Source of the DNA: Deltaproteobacteria bacterium UBA5205
Lineage (GTDB): Bacteria; Desulfobacterota; Syntrophorhabdia; Syntrophorhabdales; Syntrophorhabdaceae
Direction of reading: 5' to 3'
Assembly (NCBI GenBank): GCA_002412715.1
Contig: DHVP01000006.1
Coordinates: 107,415 to 171,414 of the forward strand
DNA: 64,000 nt
Shown here: positions 8,438 to 16,638 of the stretch, piece after piece
How the letters are laid out: the number at the start of each line of letters is the position of its first letter
Numbering within the stretch: position 1 is the stretch's first letter
Position numbers and translations under genes: made by a program
Notes under the pieces: model-generated
Seen by the model: the letters and a program-made list of their open reading frames with translations, nothing else
Told to the model about the DNA's origin: nothing
Databases searched by the model: none

Positions 8438-9223
8438 TTATTGTTGATAGAGATTGTCTTGTTCGGTTTCCGGGCCTGCAATTCCGAGCTTGTGCGGGCC
8501 AACCAGTTCTTCTTTCCCGCTGCCGGCGAGTATCTCCGATGCATTGGCCCTGATCTGAGTCATTTTGTCCGCGGAAAAAGGCTTGATACGGGAAAAGGCG
8601 GGATTCAGAGTGACGTCGGGTCTGAATGTCTGGATGATGAGGTCTTTCGCTCCCTGAAGCTCGGCAGCAACGGTGTAGACGTCTTCTTCCCTGTGAAGAA
8701 AGGGGACCACCGTCATCCTGAAGTGATAGTCGATTCCGCACTCCATGATGAATTCGATGCTCTCCCGCACTTTGCGGTCATTCACGTTAATGCCGCACCA
8801 TCTCGAATAGCGGTCCAGCGGGCCCTTGACATCCATGGCAATGCAGTCTATAAGGCCGTCATTGAAGAGACCTTTCACCACCGAAGGGTTTGATCCGTTC
8901 GTGTCGAGTTTGATTGACATGCCTTCGCTCTTCAGAAGGCCGATGAGCCCGAAGACATTCATGTGTATCGTCGGCTCGCCGCCCGTTACTACAATATTGT
9001 CTATCCATTGGGCCCTGTATTTTCTGATCGTCGCCACAACGTATTCAATGGGAACATCCTCAAGCCCTCCCGGGTTGAGAACGAGATCACGATTGTGACA
9101 AAAGGGACACCTGAAGTTGCATCCACCAAGGAACAGAACGGACGCGAGATGCCCCTTCCAATCCACAAAGCTCGTTTCGATGAACCCCTTTACAGCGGGG
9201 CAATCAGGCGCTGTGAACGGCAC
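8438..9223 (-). CDS. nrdG: Anaerobic ribonucleoside-triphosphate reductase activating protein (radical SAM)
   Basis: A 261-residue radical SAM activase that uses S-adenosylmethionine and a [4Fe-4S] cluster to install the glycyl radical on NrdD. The cluster motif CNFRCPFC gives C35, C39 and C42, and VVTGGEPT is the SAM-binding GGE motif. It is longer than E. coli NrdG and belongs to the larger type with an extended C-terminus. The GTG start at 9223 has a GAGG site and overlaps the thioredoxin-like gene by 20 bp. It is the last gene of the nrdD operon. Confidence 0.92.
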   Translation of the reverse strand: MPFTAPDCPAVKGFIETSFVDWKGHLASVLFLGGCNFRCPFCHNRDLVLNPGGLEDVPIEYVVATIRKYRAQWIDNIVVTGGEPTIHMNVFGLIGLLKSEGMSIKLDTNGSNPSVVKGLFNDGLIDCIAMDVKGPLDRYSRWCGINVNDRKVRESIEFIMECGIDYHFRMTVVPFLHREEDVYTVAAELQGAKDLIIQTFRPDVTLNPAFSRIKPFSADKMTQIRANASEILAGSGKEELVGPHKLGIAGPETEQDNLYQQ

Positions 9224-9467
9224 TCAATACCTCGTCGATATGAGGCACGCTGCCTCTCCATTCGCCAAGAGAATTTTCTGCCTCATCTTCAACAAGGATG
9301 GTCGGCAATGCCATAACGCGGTAAAACGTCGCCTCGGCAAGACCCTCCGTTGTGCCCACGTTGAAATCATCGACGGCAACGTTCTTCTCCCGAAGGTGGT
9401 CTTTCAGTTGTTTTGCCATCGGGCACATCGGACAATCATCCTTGTAAAAGATCTTCACTATCCCCAT
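9204..9467 (-). CDS. Thioredoxin/glutaredoxin-like protein, nrd-linked
   Basis: An 87-residue thioredoxin-fold protein with a CPMC redox motif near the N-terminus (KDDCPMCPMAKQL) and the cis-proline segment MALPTILVED. Its place between nrdD and nrdG suggests that it supplies or relays electrons for the anaerobic ribonucleotide reductase, as NrdH does for other classes. An AGGAGGGG site lies just upstream of the ATG. The exact reductant is unknown; formate is used by some class III enzymes and thioredoxin by others. Confidence 0.82.
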   Translation of the reverse strand: MGIVKIFYKDDCPMCPMAKQLKDHLREKNVAVDDFNVGTTEGLAEATFYRVMALPTILVEDEAENSLGEWRGSVPHIDEVLSAVHSA

Positions 9468-9507
9468 CAGCCCCTCCTAAGAAATTTTGAAAAATTGATG
9501 TTACTTT

Positions 9508-11592
9508 TCAATCGTTTGCAGCTTTGCGCTTTTCGGAGAAGAATTCCACATTGCGATAGCGGTCTTTGAGTTCACCTAATTTGCCCTTGTTCCAACTTGA
9601 AACCTTTGTAAAGTAACCGGTGATCCTCGTAATGCCGTCCACATCGGTTGAACCGCAGTATGAGCAGGTATCCGTAAGGCCACGTCCTGTTCTATGGCAT
9701 TTGTTGCACGTCGTGAACTCGGGCGAGAACGCTATCTGGTCGTTTGTTGTATGCTTGAAGGTCTTGATAACGAAATCCGCAATGGCCTCTTTCGATGGCT
9801 GTGCCTCACCTAGCCAGACATGCGATATCGAACCTGCCTCGATGAGAGGATGGAAAAGCCCCTCTGTAGTGACCCGTTCGATGGGATTCATTGCGTGTTT
9901 CACATTCAGGTGTGTTGAATTGGTGTAGTACACCTCTCCGGAGGCAATATCACCCTTCATAATCCTTCCCGCGTGCGGCGAGAAATACCGAAGGTCCAAC
10001 CGGGCGAAACGGTAGCTCGTGCTTTCCGCCGGCGTCTGCTCCAGGACAATCTTCATGTTTTCCTGGCGGCGCATCTTTTCGGTCAGGAGGTTCATATGGG
10101 CGATCGCCTTGATGCCGAACTTGAGGGCCCGTTTCGAATCATGCATTTCCTCGCCGGTATGTATCTGTACCATCTCGTTGAGCCCGACCATGCCGATAAG
10201 ATGAGAGGCATGGTTAAACCTGAGATAGGGCATTCCGTCCCGATTCATTGTAAGAAGCGCCAGAGGTCCGTTTTCACCCAGGGAGAGGAGCTTCTCCATG
10301 AAGACCCTTTTTTCTTTATGGGCCCTGACGGCAAGGACGAACCTTTCGGTGATGAGGTTGAAGAGCTTCGTATCGTCGTTCTTTGCCATATACGCCAGCC
10401 GCGGCAGGTTGAGGGAGACGTTCTGAAGGGCACAGTAACGCATTCTCCAGGGTTCCCTGGCATCGAGAAGGTCGCTCTCTTCAAGTTTGAAGCTGAGCCT
10501 GCAGCATTCGGATATCTTGGCGGTCTCGCCCCGGTCAAAAACATAATAGGTATTGCCCTTATCGGCGGCCACGTCCGAAATGAGGTTGAGAAAATCCATG
10601 TGTCCGTCGGTATGAAAGAACTTTTCAGTGATGTGGACGATCGGCTTCGGGAAGAAGAATGGCCGCCCTGCCCCGTCGCCTTCCTTGAAAACCTCAAAGA
10701 GTTTCCAGGCAAAGCGCTGGGCCTCTTTTTCGTACTCTCCGTAAGTCTTACCCGTGAATTTACCACCGGGGCCGATAGCGGGAACAGTGACAAAATGCTT
10801 CGGTATCTCCCAATAGATGTTGATATCGGTGAAGATCGCCTGGCCTCCCCTGGCCACCGCCTGCTGGGAAAACTCGAAAATGAGCATCTGAGCGAGCTGC
10901 TTCACGTCGCCATCACTCATCCCTTCTATGTAAGGCGCGAAGAAAATGTTTATGGCGTCCCAGCCGATGGCACCCGCGAAATGGCTTTGCAGTGCCGCTG
11001 CAAACTTGACAAGGTGGGCAAGAAGAACCTCAGCATGCTTCGCAGGCTTGGCCATGGAGAGGGAATGAGGCAGGTCAAGACCGAATTTCTTAATATATTC
11101 CAGTGATTGGCCGCTGCAATACGGTCTGTCGACAAAGCCAAGGTCGTGGAGGTGTATATCGCCGTTCATGTGGGCATCGGCGACTTCCTGGGAGAAAACG
11201 GACAGGAGGGCATATTCCTTCTTAATGCCTTCAGCAAGGGTCAGGTTCGTTGCCTCAGGGCCATGGGGTACGTTTGCATTCTCCTTGTTGGGGTGCAGGA
11301 TGAGGCTATCCACATCATAAAGGGGCATACCGAGCCTTGTATGCATTTTGCGGGAGGTCTCGAGCCCTTTTTCAATCAATCTTGCATTTACGAGCTCCCT
11401 GATAAGAGGTGCGGTGATCACTTCGATCCCGGATTTCCTGATCATCTGCTCTACTTCTTTGCTTATCTCTTCGGCTGAATCGCGATCGATCAGGGTTTCC
11501 CTGATGAGCGCATCAACGATCTTCGACCGGTTCCAACCGGAAATGCTTTCCTCTGAAGTCCTGACAAAAAGATTCAGATCCGTTGTTTCCAT
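9508..11592 (-). CDS. nrdD: Anaerobic (class III) ribonucleoside-triphosphate reductase
   Basis: A 694-residue glycyl-radical enzyme that makes deoxyribonucleotides without oxygen. It has an N-terminal ATP-cone allosteric domain (about residues 8-95), the ten-stranded barrel core, a C-terminal zinc site CNKCHRTGRGLTDTCSYC, and the glycyl-radical loop RITGYFTKVSSWNKGK with the radical glycine at about residue 659. It is the first gene of an nrdD-thioredoxin-nrdG operon on the minus strand. Two NrdR boxes and a promoter lie about 95-170 bp upstream of the start, so repression by NrdR in response to nucleotide levels is expected. Confidence 0.96.
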   Translation of the reverse strand: METTDLNLFVRTSEESISGWNRSKIVDALIRETLIDRDSAEEISKEVEQMIRKSGIEVITAPLIRELVNARLIEKGLETSRKMHTRLGMPLYDVDSLILHPNKENANVPHGPEATNLTLAEGIKKEYALLSVFSQEVADAHMNGDIHLHDLGFVDRPYCSGQSLEYIKKFGLDLPHSLSMAKPAKHAEVLLAHLVKFAAALQSHFAGAIGWDAINIFFAPYIEGMSDGDVKQLAQMLIFEFSQQAVARGGQAIFTDINIYWEIPKHFVTVPAIGPGGKFTGKTYGEYEKEAQRFAWKLFEVFKEGDGAGRPFFFPKPIVHITEKFFHTDGHMDFLNLISDVAADKGNTYYVFDRGETAKISECCRLSFKLEESDLLDAREPWRMRYCALQNVSLNLPRLAYMAKNDDTKLFNLITERFVLAVRAHKEKRVFMEKLLSLGENGPLALLTMNRDGMPYLRFNHASHLIGMVGLNEMVQIHTGEEMHDSKRALKFGIKAIAHMNLLTEKMRRQENMKIVLEQTPAESTSYRFARLDLRYFSPHAGRIMKGDIASGEVYYTNSTHLNVKHAMNPIERVTTEGLFHPLIEAGSISHVWLGEAQPSKEAIADFVIKTFKHTTNDQIAFSPEFTTCNKCHRTGRGLTDTCSYCGSTDVDGITRITGYFTKVSSWNKGKLGELKDRYRNVEFFSEKRKAAND

Positions 11593-11686
11593 GCAACCCC
11601 CTATCAGAATTGATTACTCTTTCGTATTTCGTTGTTAAAGCAGATGATACTTCCCGGAATGAAACTTCGCCGCAATCCCCTCCGAA

Positions 11687-11733
11687 ACACTACATGTAGT
11701 ATGCTTGCTAAATATCCATACTACATGTAGTAC
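11687..11733 (-). promoter_or_regulatory. Paired NrdR boxes
   Basis: Two near-identical 16-bp palindromes (11687-11702 and 11718-11733), each built on ACTACATGTAGT, have centres 31 bp apart, three helical turns. Sequence, palindromic form and spacing match the tandem NrdR boxes of ribonucleotide reductase promoters, and they lie immediately downstream of the -10 element of nrdD, a position that would block transcription. Confidence 0.88.
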
Positions 11734-11763
11734 TTTTTACCCGAGCAACCCATCCGTTGTCAA
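11734..11763 (-). promoter_or_regulatory. Promoter of the nrdD operon
   Basis: On the minus strand TTGACA (11763-11758) and TAAAAA (11739-11734) are separated by 18 bp. The start site would fall inside the first NrdR box. The leader to nrdD is about 135 nt. The rest of 11764-11939 shows no gene. Confidence 0.6.
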
Positions 11764-11939
11764 GACATTTTTTGAGTTTTTTCAGCGTCTGTTACTATGG
11801 AATATTTTTTGAAAATTTTATACATAGCCCGATTTCTTCAAGAATTTTCTCACTCGTGCTTCAATGAGAGATAATCTGTTGTATGCACCAAATTGCGATC
11901 GCTAATGAGGCCTTTTTCGCGTTGCGACCACCCGGCCGA

Positions 11940-12917
11940 CTATATCCGCTGGGTTTTCATCGCTTCGGCAGCCTCTTCGGGTGTTATTGACGATACGGAG
12001 AATTCATCTTCCCGTTTATACTTCGATGACCGGAAGTCTCTGGGCAGGATCTCGATATGCCAGTGATAGTATTCATGGAAAGGAAGCTCGTCGCCACGCG
12101 TCTGGGCTAATGTGGTATTAGGCGAGGTATGTATCTCCATGGTGTACGCATTGGCGAACTGCTCTACACGCTTCATCACGTCAAGCAGCATATCGGTAAG
12201 GTCGTCCTTGACCCCCTGGCTCGTCAGGTTTTCGTAACTGGCTTCATGAAACCTCGGTAATATCCACGTTTCATAGGAAAACCGCGACGCGAAGGGACAA
12301 ATGGCCACGAAACTCCTGTTCATACTCACCAGTCTTTTGCCCTGGCGTATCTCCTGACTGATAATATCACAGAGGAGACATCTGGCTTTTTGGCCAAAAT
12401 GGTTGCGGGTGATGATGACCTCGCGGGAGACGCGCGCCGGTAAGATGGGCGTGGCCAGCACGTGAGAGTGAGGATGCAGGAGATAGGACCCGGCAAGCTC
12501 GCCGTGGTTCTTGAATACCTGCACGTATTTGAAACGTTTATCACCCTTGAGGTCGAGGATGCGGCCCCTGTACATATCCAGCACCAGCTGCAGTTCAGGC
12601 CTGCTGTACATCGACATGGCCTTGGAGTGGGACCTGCTTTCCACGATTATCTCGTGAGCCCCTACATTTCCCATCTTATCGTACAGACCTTCGCCCCGCC
12701 TGTCCTCCGCAACCTCTATTACAAAAATAGGGTTGGAGGCCGGAAAACAACGGACAACCCAGTCACCGCAGTCATCGGCATATTCACGGATAGTCGGAGG
12801 GGTCAACGACTCATGACCGGGGCAGAAGGGGCAAACTCCGGTTCCACCTGACTTCGAACCGCCATACCCTACAACTACCCAGTTGCCCGACAGAGGGTCT
12901 CTTCTTAGCTCCGCCAT
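11940..12917 (-). CDS. GalT-like nucleotidylyltransferase/hydrolase of the HIT superfamily
   Basis: A 325-residue protein with the fold of galactose-1-phosphate uridylyltransferase. It has an N-terminal CPFC zinc pair (C29, C32), a second CLLC pair, the nucleophile motif HPHSH (148-152), and the C-terminal HWHIEILPR. In true GalT enzymes the last residue of the motif is glutamine (HPHGQ); here it is histidine, as in HIT-family hydrolases, so the reaction may not be uridylyl transfer. No galactose genes are nearby. It is transcribed from a strong promoter placed so close to the ATG that the mRNA is probably leaderless. Confidence 0.75.
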   Translation of the reverse strand: MAELRRDPLSGNWVVVGYGGSKSGGTGVCPFCPGHESLTPPTIREYADDCGDWVVRCFPASNPIFVIEVAEDRRGEGLYDKMGNVGAHEIIVESRSHSKAMSMYSRPELQLVLDMYRGRILDLKGDKRFKYVQVFKNHGELAGSYLLHPHSHVLATPILPARVSREVIITRNHFGQKARCLLCDIISQEIRQGKRLVSMNRSFVAICPFASRFSYETWILPRFHEASYENLTSQGVKDDLTDMLLDVMKRVEQFANAYTMEIHTSPNTTLAQTRGDELPFHEYYHWHIEILPRDFRSSKYKREDEFSVSSITPEEAAEAMKTQRI

Positions 12918-12924
12918 TGGGGAA

Positions 12925-12953
12925 ATAATAGACTAGAACCGTACCGTTGTCAA
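12925..12953 (-). promoter_or_regulatory. Promoter of the GalT-like gene, apparently leaderless
   Basis: On the minus strand a perfect TTGACA (12953-12948) and TATTAT (12930-12925) are separated by 17 bp. Only 7 bp separate the -10 from the ATG, which puts the predicted start site one base before the start codon and leaves no room for a ribosome site. Confidence 0.72.
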
Positions 12954-12965
12954 TTCACTGTTTCC

Positions 12966-12995
12966 TTGCAAATGAAAGAAATTATCGATTAGAAT
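12966..12995 (+). promoter_or_regulatory. Promoter of suhB, apparently leaderless
   Basis: TTGCAA (12966-12971) and TAGAAT (12990-12995), 18 bp apart, end 6 bp before the suhB ATG, so the predicted start site is the A of the start codon. No Shine-Dalgarno sequence is present. Confidence 0.6.
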
Positions 12996-13001
12996 AATCT
13001 T

Positions 13002-13799
13002 ATGAACGACCCTCTGCAGTCAGCCGTTGAAATCGCACTTGAGTCCGGGAAGATACAACGGGAGTCGCTCAAGAAAGACTTCGCGATCCATCACAAAGGC
13101 GAGATAAACCTTGTCACGGATGTCGACATCGCCTGTCAGGAAAAAATCATATCGATGATAAAAGAACGCTTCCCCGACGACGACATTATCAGCGAGGAAA
13201 AGTCGAACCGCTTCGATGGGGACAACAACAGGTGGATCATCGACCCCATTGACGGTACGACGAACTATGCCCATGGATATCCTTTTTTCTGTACATCCAT
13301 TGCCTATGAGAAGAAAGGCAAGGTCGTCGCCGGAGTTGTCTACAATCCGATCATGGATGAGCTCTTTTTCGCCGCCCGGGGGAAAGGGGCATACCTTAAC
13401 GGCAACAGGATAAAGGTTTCATCGGTGGCGAAAATGAAAAAGTCGCTTCTCAGCACGGGCTTTCCCTACGATATCGCGACAAACCCCGACAATAATATCA
13501 ACCATTTTGTTCGCTTCCTCTACGAGGCCCAGGCAGTCCGCAGGGACGGTTCCGCCGCTTTAAACCTGAGCTACGTCGCATGCGGCCGATTTGACGGTTT
13601 TTGGGAGCTGCACCTCAACCCCTGGGACCTGGCCGCCGGCGCCCTCATTGCTGAAGAGGCGGGGGGCGTGATCACGGACCTTCGAGGGCGAACATTTAAC
13701 ATTTATGACGGGGCGGTCCTCGCTTCCAATGGTCTCATCCACAAAGCCATGGTAAGGGTGATCGAAAAGGACGGCGGGCCCTCCGGCAAAGTCGGCTAA
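13002..13799 (+). CDS. suhB: Inositol monophosphatase family protein (SuhB-like)
   Basis: A 265-residue Mg2+-dependent phosphatase. Metal-binding motifs are DIISEEKS, DPIDGTTNYAHG with the catalytic Asp-Ile-Asp type acidic pair, and WDLAAGALIAEEAGG near the C-terminus. Substrates may be inositol phosphates, fructose 1,6-bisphosphate or NADP-related compounds; bacterial SuhB proteins also act in rRNA transcription antitermination. The start at 13002 has no ribosome site but lies exactly at the predicted transcription start. It diverges from the GalT-like gene. Confidence 0.9.
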   Translation: MNDPLQSAVEIALESGKIQRESLKKDFAIHHKGEINLVTDVDIACQEKIISMIKERFPDDDIISEEKSNRFDGDNNRWIIDPIDGTTNYAHGYPFFCTSIAYEKKGKVVAGVVYNPIMDELFFAARGKGAYLNGNRIKVSSVAKMKKSLLSTGFPYDIATNPDNNINHFVRFLYEAQAVRRDGSAALNLSYVACGRFDGFWELHLNPWDLAAGALIAEEAGGVITDLRGRTFNIYDGAVLASNGLIHKAMVRVIEKDGGPSGKVG

Positions 13800-13865
13800 A
13801 ACCTGAAATAATGCATGGTTTCGAGGCTCCCGGAAAAACCAGGAGACAATCGGGGAGAAGATCAC

Positions 13866-14315
13866 ATGAAAGAGTACCGGATCGATGATATTAAGAATAT
13901 AGTACGCCCCAAGCTGGGCGATGACGTGCCGCTCGTTCTTTTTCGTATCCTCCGAATCATAGGTATGCGCGGCATCCTCGGTGAGACTTCAGGTGCCACC
14001 CTCTACATGATGGGCAAGCGCGTCGGCAACATGCTCCCGGCGGCAACGATGGACGAATTCACCGCGACGATCCGCGATCTCAAGATCGGGATCCCGGAGG
14101 CAACCATTACAGATGAGGACCACATCAACGTAAAGCTTTACGAGTGCATAACCTGCGCCGGTTTCACCTATACCGGTGAGATGTTCTGTGATATGGAAAG
14201 CGGGATCATAGCGGGACTCCTCGAGAATGTTCATGGTAAAAAAGCGAAGTCGACCCAGACCAAGAGCTGGTCCGTGGGTTACAATTATTGCGAGTTCGAG
14301 GTTTTTCTGTACTGA
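13866..14315 (+). CDS. V4R (4-vinyl reductase) domain small-molecule-binding protein
   Basis: A 149-residue stand-alone V4R domain, a fold that binds small hydrophobic ligands and is fused to regulators of aromatic degradation such as phenol-responsive activators. The C-terminal half carries the conserved cysteine-rich part (LYECITCAG, MFCDMESGIIAGLLE) that can bind zinc. The ATG at 13866 has a GGGGAG site; a longer upstream start lacks one. Its stop overlaps the start of the histidine kinase gene by one base (TGATG), so it is probably the sensor subunit of that kinase. The ligand is unknown. Confidence 0.8.
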   Translation: MKEYRIDDIKNIVRPKLGDDVPLVLFRILRIIGMRGILGETSGATLYMMGKRVGNMLPAATMDEFTATIRDLKIGIPEATITDEDHINVKLYECITCAGFTYTGEMFCDMESGIIAGLLENVHGKKAKSTQTKSWSVGYNYCEFEVFLY

Positions 14316-15217
14316 TGACACCTCGGAAAAAAAAAGGCGAGACCCTATCCGCCGACCGCACAAGAGACCTCGAAATAGCCCTTGAAGAGGAAAAAAGTCT
14401 TTCCCGGGCGCGAAACACCCTCCTCGAATCGAACATAAAAGAACTCAACGATGTCTACCTTGCCTTGAACGACAAGCTGAAGGTCCTGCGCAACCGTGAC
14501 GAACGCATCAAGGGTTTCGAGGCACAGCTCGTTCGGGCAAACAAACTGTCCTCGCTCGGAGAACTGGCCGGGTCTATCGCCCACGAAATCAAGAATCCCC
14601 TTATTGCCATTCAGGGTTTCGCAAAAAGGATAGCGAAGGCAGAAGACCTGGAGAAGGTCAGGCGTTACGCGGAGCTTATAGACAAGGAAGCGGGCAGGCT
14701 TGCCAACGTACTCATGAAGCTCCTCGATTTCTCCAGGATGGATGAACCCCGGAGAGAAGAACACGATCTCAACGATATCGTTGAGGATACGGTCCTCTTC
14801 ATGGAGCACCACCTCACCCGATTCAAAGGCGTGAACGTCGAGGTTCTGAGCAGCAGTGAACCCGTCGTGGTCGCGATCGACAGGATACATATCCAGCAGG
14901 CGCTGGTGAACCTCATAAACAATGCGGCCCAGGCGATGCCGAAGGGCGGCACGATCACGATTTCAGCAGGCACCGAAGATGGTTTCGGCTTCATAAGCGT
15001 GGCCGATGAGGGCGGCGGAATCGACGAGGAGATCATGGAAAAGATCTTCGAACCCTTCTTCACGACCAAACCGAAGGGCGAGGGAACCGGTCTGGGTCTT
15101 TCCCTCAGCAGGAGGCTTCTCGAAACAAACCAGGGCTCACTCAACGTGCAGACAAAACCTGGCAAAGGCAGCACCTTTCGAATGCTTTTGCCCCTGATAG
15201 AAGCAGGTCACAAGTAA
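14315..15217 (+). CDS. Soluble sensor histidine kinase
   Basis: A 300-residue cytoplasmic histidine kinase. It has no membrane segment or PAS/GAF domain; a coiled coil (about residues 15-75) leads into the dimerisation domain with the phosphoacceptor in SIAHEIKNPL, then N, G1 and G2 boxes (LINNAAQAM, VADEGGGI, GTGLGLSLS). It starts within the stop codon of the V4R gene, so input probably comes from that protein. No response regulator gene is adjacent, so its partner is encoded elsewhere. The stop codon lies in TAATGGGG at the edge of a heptamer array. Confidence 0.88.
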   Translation: MTPRKKKGETLSADRTRDLEIALEEEKSLSRARNTLLESNIKELNDVYLALNDKLKVLRNRDERIKGFEAQLVRANKLSSLGELAGSIAHEIKNPLIAIQGFAKRIAKAEDLEKVRRYAELIDKEAGRLANVLMKLLDFSRMDEPRREEHDLNDIVEDTVLFMEHHLTRFKGVNVEVLSSSEPVVVAIDRIHIQQALVNLINNAAQAMPKGGTITISAGTEDGFGFISVADEGGGIDEEIMEKIFEPFFTTKPKGEGTGLGLSLSRRLLETNQGSLNVQTKPGKGSTFRMLLPLIEAGHK

Positions 15218-15245
15218 TGGGGAAAAAACCTGACGTAGTCCCCGC

Positions 15246-15273
15246 CCCCCATTACCTATTACCCATTACCCAC
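15246..15273 (-). repeat. Heptamer array, left copy
   Basis: Four units of CCCATTA/CCTATTA type follow the histidine kinase gene. Together with the array at 15671-15701 it brackets a 390-bp insertion-like segment. Confidence 0.75.
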
Positions 15274-15275
15274 AT

Positions 15276-15664
15276 CTGTCCAAAATAATGTAAAGGTCAA
15301 CCTTTTTCCGGACAGTCACAGACTATCGCACAGTTCCCATACGCTTCCTCCGTCATTCCGGCCCCTTCTTCTTCCGTCATTCCGGCGAAGGCCGGAAACC
15401 AGAAGAGATTATGGATAAGGAACCACCATCCGAAGGGACATCCAACCATCCTCTTTAAACACTGTATGGTGCTCTGTATACGTATACTTCCTTTTGTATG
15501 AGAGGTCTTCCTGGATTCCGGCCTGCGCCGGAATGACGAATAGAGAAAACCGGAATGACGAACTGAACGAGATTAGGCAACCTAGTTTTGAAATGCGGGA
15601 TTTACCTGTCCTGAATCATTGCTTTACAAGGAAAGCAGTCCGGGAAATGAATTATTTTGGACAG
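15276..15664. mobile_element. MITE-like element with nested inverted repeats
   Basis: A 389-bp gene-free segment is bounded by perfect 14-bp inverted repeats starting CTGTCCAAAATAAT (15276-15289) and ending with the complement at 15651-15664. Inside, two copies of CGTCATTCCGGC (15351, 15375) face two inverted copies (15521-15537, 15551-15560) of the common CCGGCGAAGGCCGG-type palindrome. It has no coding capacity, so it resembles a non-autonomous element or a nest of small repeats. Confidence 0.6.
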
Positions 15665-15670
15665 CAGTGA

Positions 15671-15701
15671 CCCATTACCTATTACCTGTCACCATTACCT
15701 G
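15671..15701 (-). repeat. Heptamer array, right copy
   Basis: CCCATTA, CCTATTA, CCTGTCA and CCATTACCTG units lie between the MITE-like element and the end of the MBL-fold gene. Confidence 0.75.
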
Positions 15702-15704
15702 CCT

Positions 15705-16469
15705 CTAAAACTCCCACTTCATCCCATCCCTGCCCGCTATCACCTTGACCCCCGTCTGGCCGGACAGTTTTTTGGCCAGGAGCCCGGGCTTCTCCCTGAT
15801 GATGTGCATGCCGAAGTGGGTCAATATGGCAGTTTCGGGCCGGACGCCTTCGATGATGCATCTGGCGTCGTCGAGGGCAAGGTGCTCGATGATTTCGTGG
15901 TTCTCTATGGGTTTCAACCTGAGAACATTTATTATCAGGTGGTCGGCACGGTAATGGTTAACGAGATCGGGAAAGAATCTCGTGTCGGAAATGAGCCCGA
16001 TCGTCTTGTTGAGGTCGAAAAGAAGTCCGTAGGTCTCAACGGGATGCTTGTGTCTGACGGGGGTCCGGAAGGTAATATCGCCCAGGGTATACTCCCCGCC
16101 CTCCCTGAAGAAGACGATATTATCGAGATACTTTCTGGCAAACTTAAAGACTACCGGGTCACCGGCAAGGGCATCTTCGGGACAAAAAAGGGTCCCCCTC
16201 TTTCTGAACCCCCCTTCGGCCATTGACTCGATGAGGATATTGATATCGTTGGTATGATCCATATGTCTGTGGGTTATGATGATCCCGTCAAGCGAGGCCG
16301 GTTCGAATTGCTCCCGAGAGGACCGGATCCGGACAATGGCGCCGGGACCGGGATCGATATAGAGGTTCGTCTTCCTGTAATTCAACCAGAGACCACCCGT
16401 CGCCCTGAGCTGTTTCAGTGCCACGAACCGCGCGCCGCCCGTCCCGAAAAACTTTATATACCCTTCCAT
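15705..16469 (-). CDS. MBL-fold metal-dependent hydrolase (RNase Z-like fold)
   Basis: A 254-residue metallo-beta-lactamase-fold protein. The dinuclear metal motif THRHMDHTND is intact, with further ligands in the VRHKHPVET and ILTHFGMH segments, and the N-terminal FFGTGGA is typical of the RNase Z/phosphonate PhnP side of the family. It is cytoplasmic and probably active, but the substrate is not identifiable. It is monocistronic, convergent with the V4R-kinase pair across the repeat region. The interval 16470-16758 that follows contains no gene, only the upstream region of fdhA. Confidence 0.8.
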   Translation of the reverse strand: MEGYIKFFGTGGARFVALKQLRATGGLWLNYRKTNLYIDPGPGAIVRIRSSREQFEPASLDGIIITHRHMDHTNDINILIESMAEGGFRKRGTLFCPEDALAGDPVVFKFARKYLDNIVFFREGGEYTLGDITFRTPVRHKHPVETYGLLFDLNKTIGLISDTRFFPDLVNHYRADHLIINVLRLKPIENHEIIEHLALDDARCIIEGVRPETAILTHFGMHIIREKPGLLAKKLSGQTGVKVIAGRDGMKWEF

Positions 16470-16638
16470 GGTCCGTACCTTTCTTCGCTTTTGACATCTC
16501 TATTCTAGAGAAGCGCGCCCTGCTTGTCAATTTGCCCTTATTAGAACCCTCCAAGCATCGGCAAAGGGCCGCGGTGACTGACCGGCTGACTGTATTAAAG
16601 AGGGTCCATATATTTTTCCTGTGCATTATCGTGAATTG

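Noticed and set aside
9973..11106. 377-residue open frame on the plus strand inside nrdD
   Set aside because: It is antisense to the well-supported nrdD gene, matches no family and has no ribosome site; a codon-bias shadow.
11940..12917. Confident assignment as galT
   Set aside because: The active-site glutamine is replaced by histidine and no other galactose genes are nearby.
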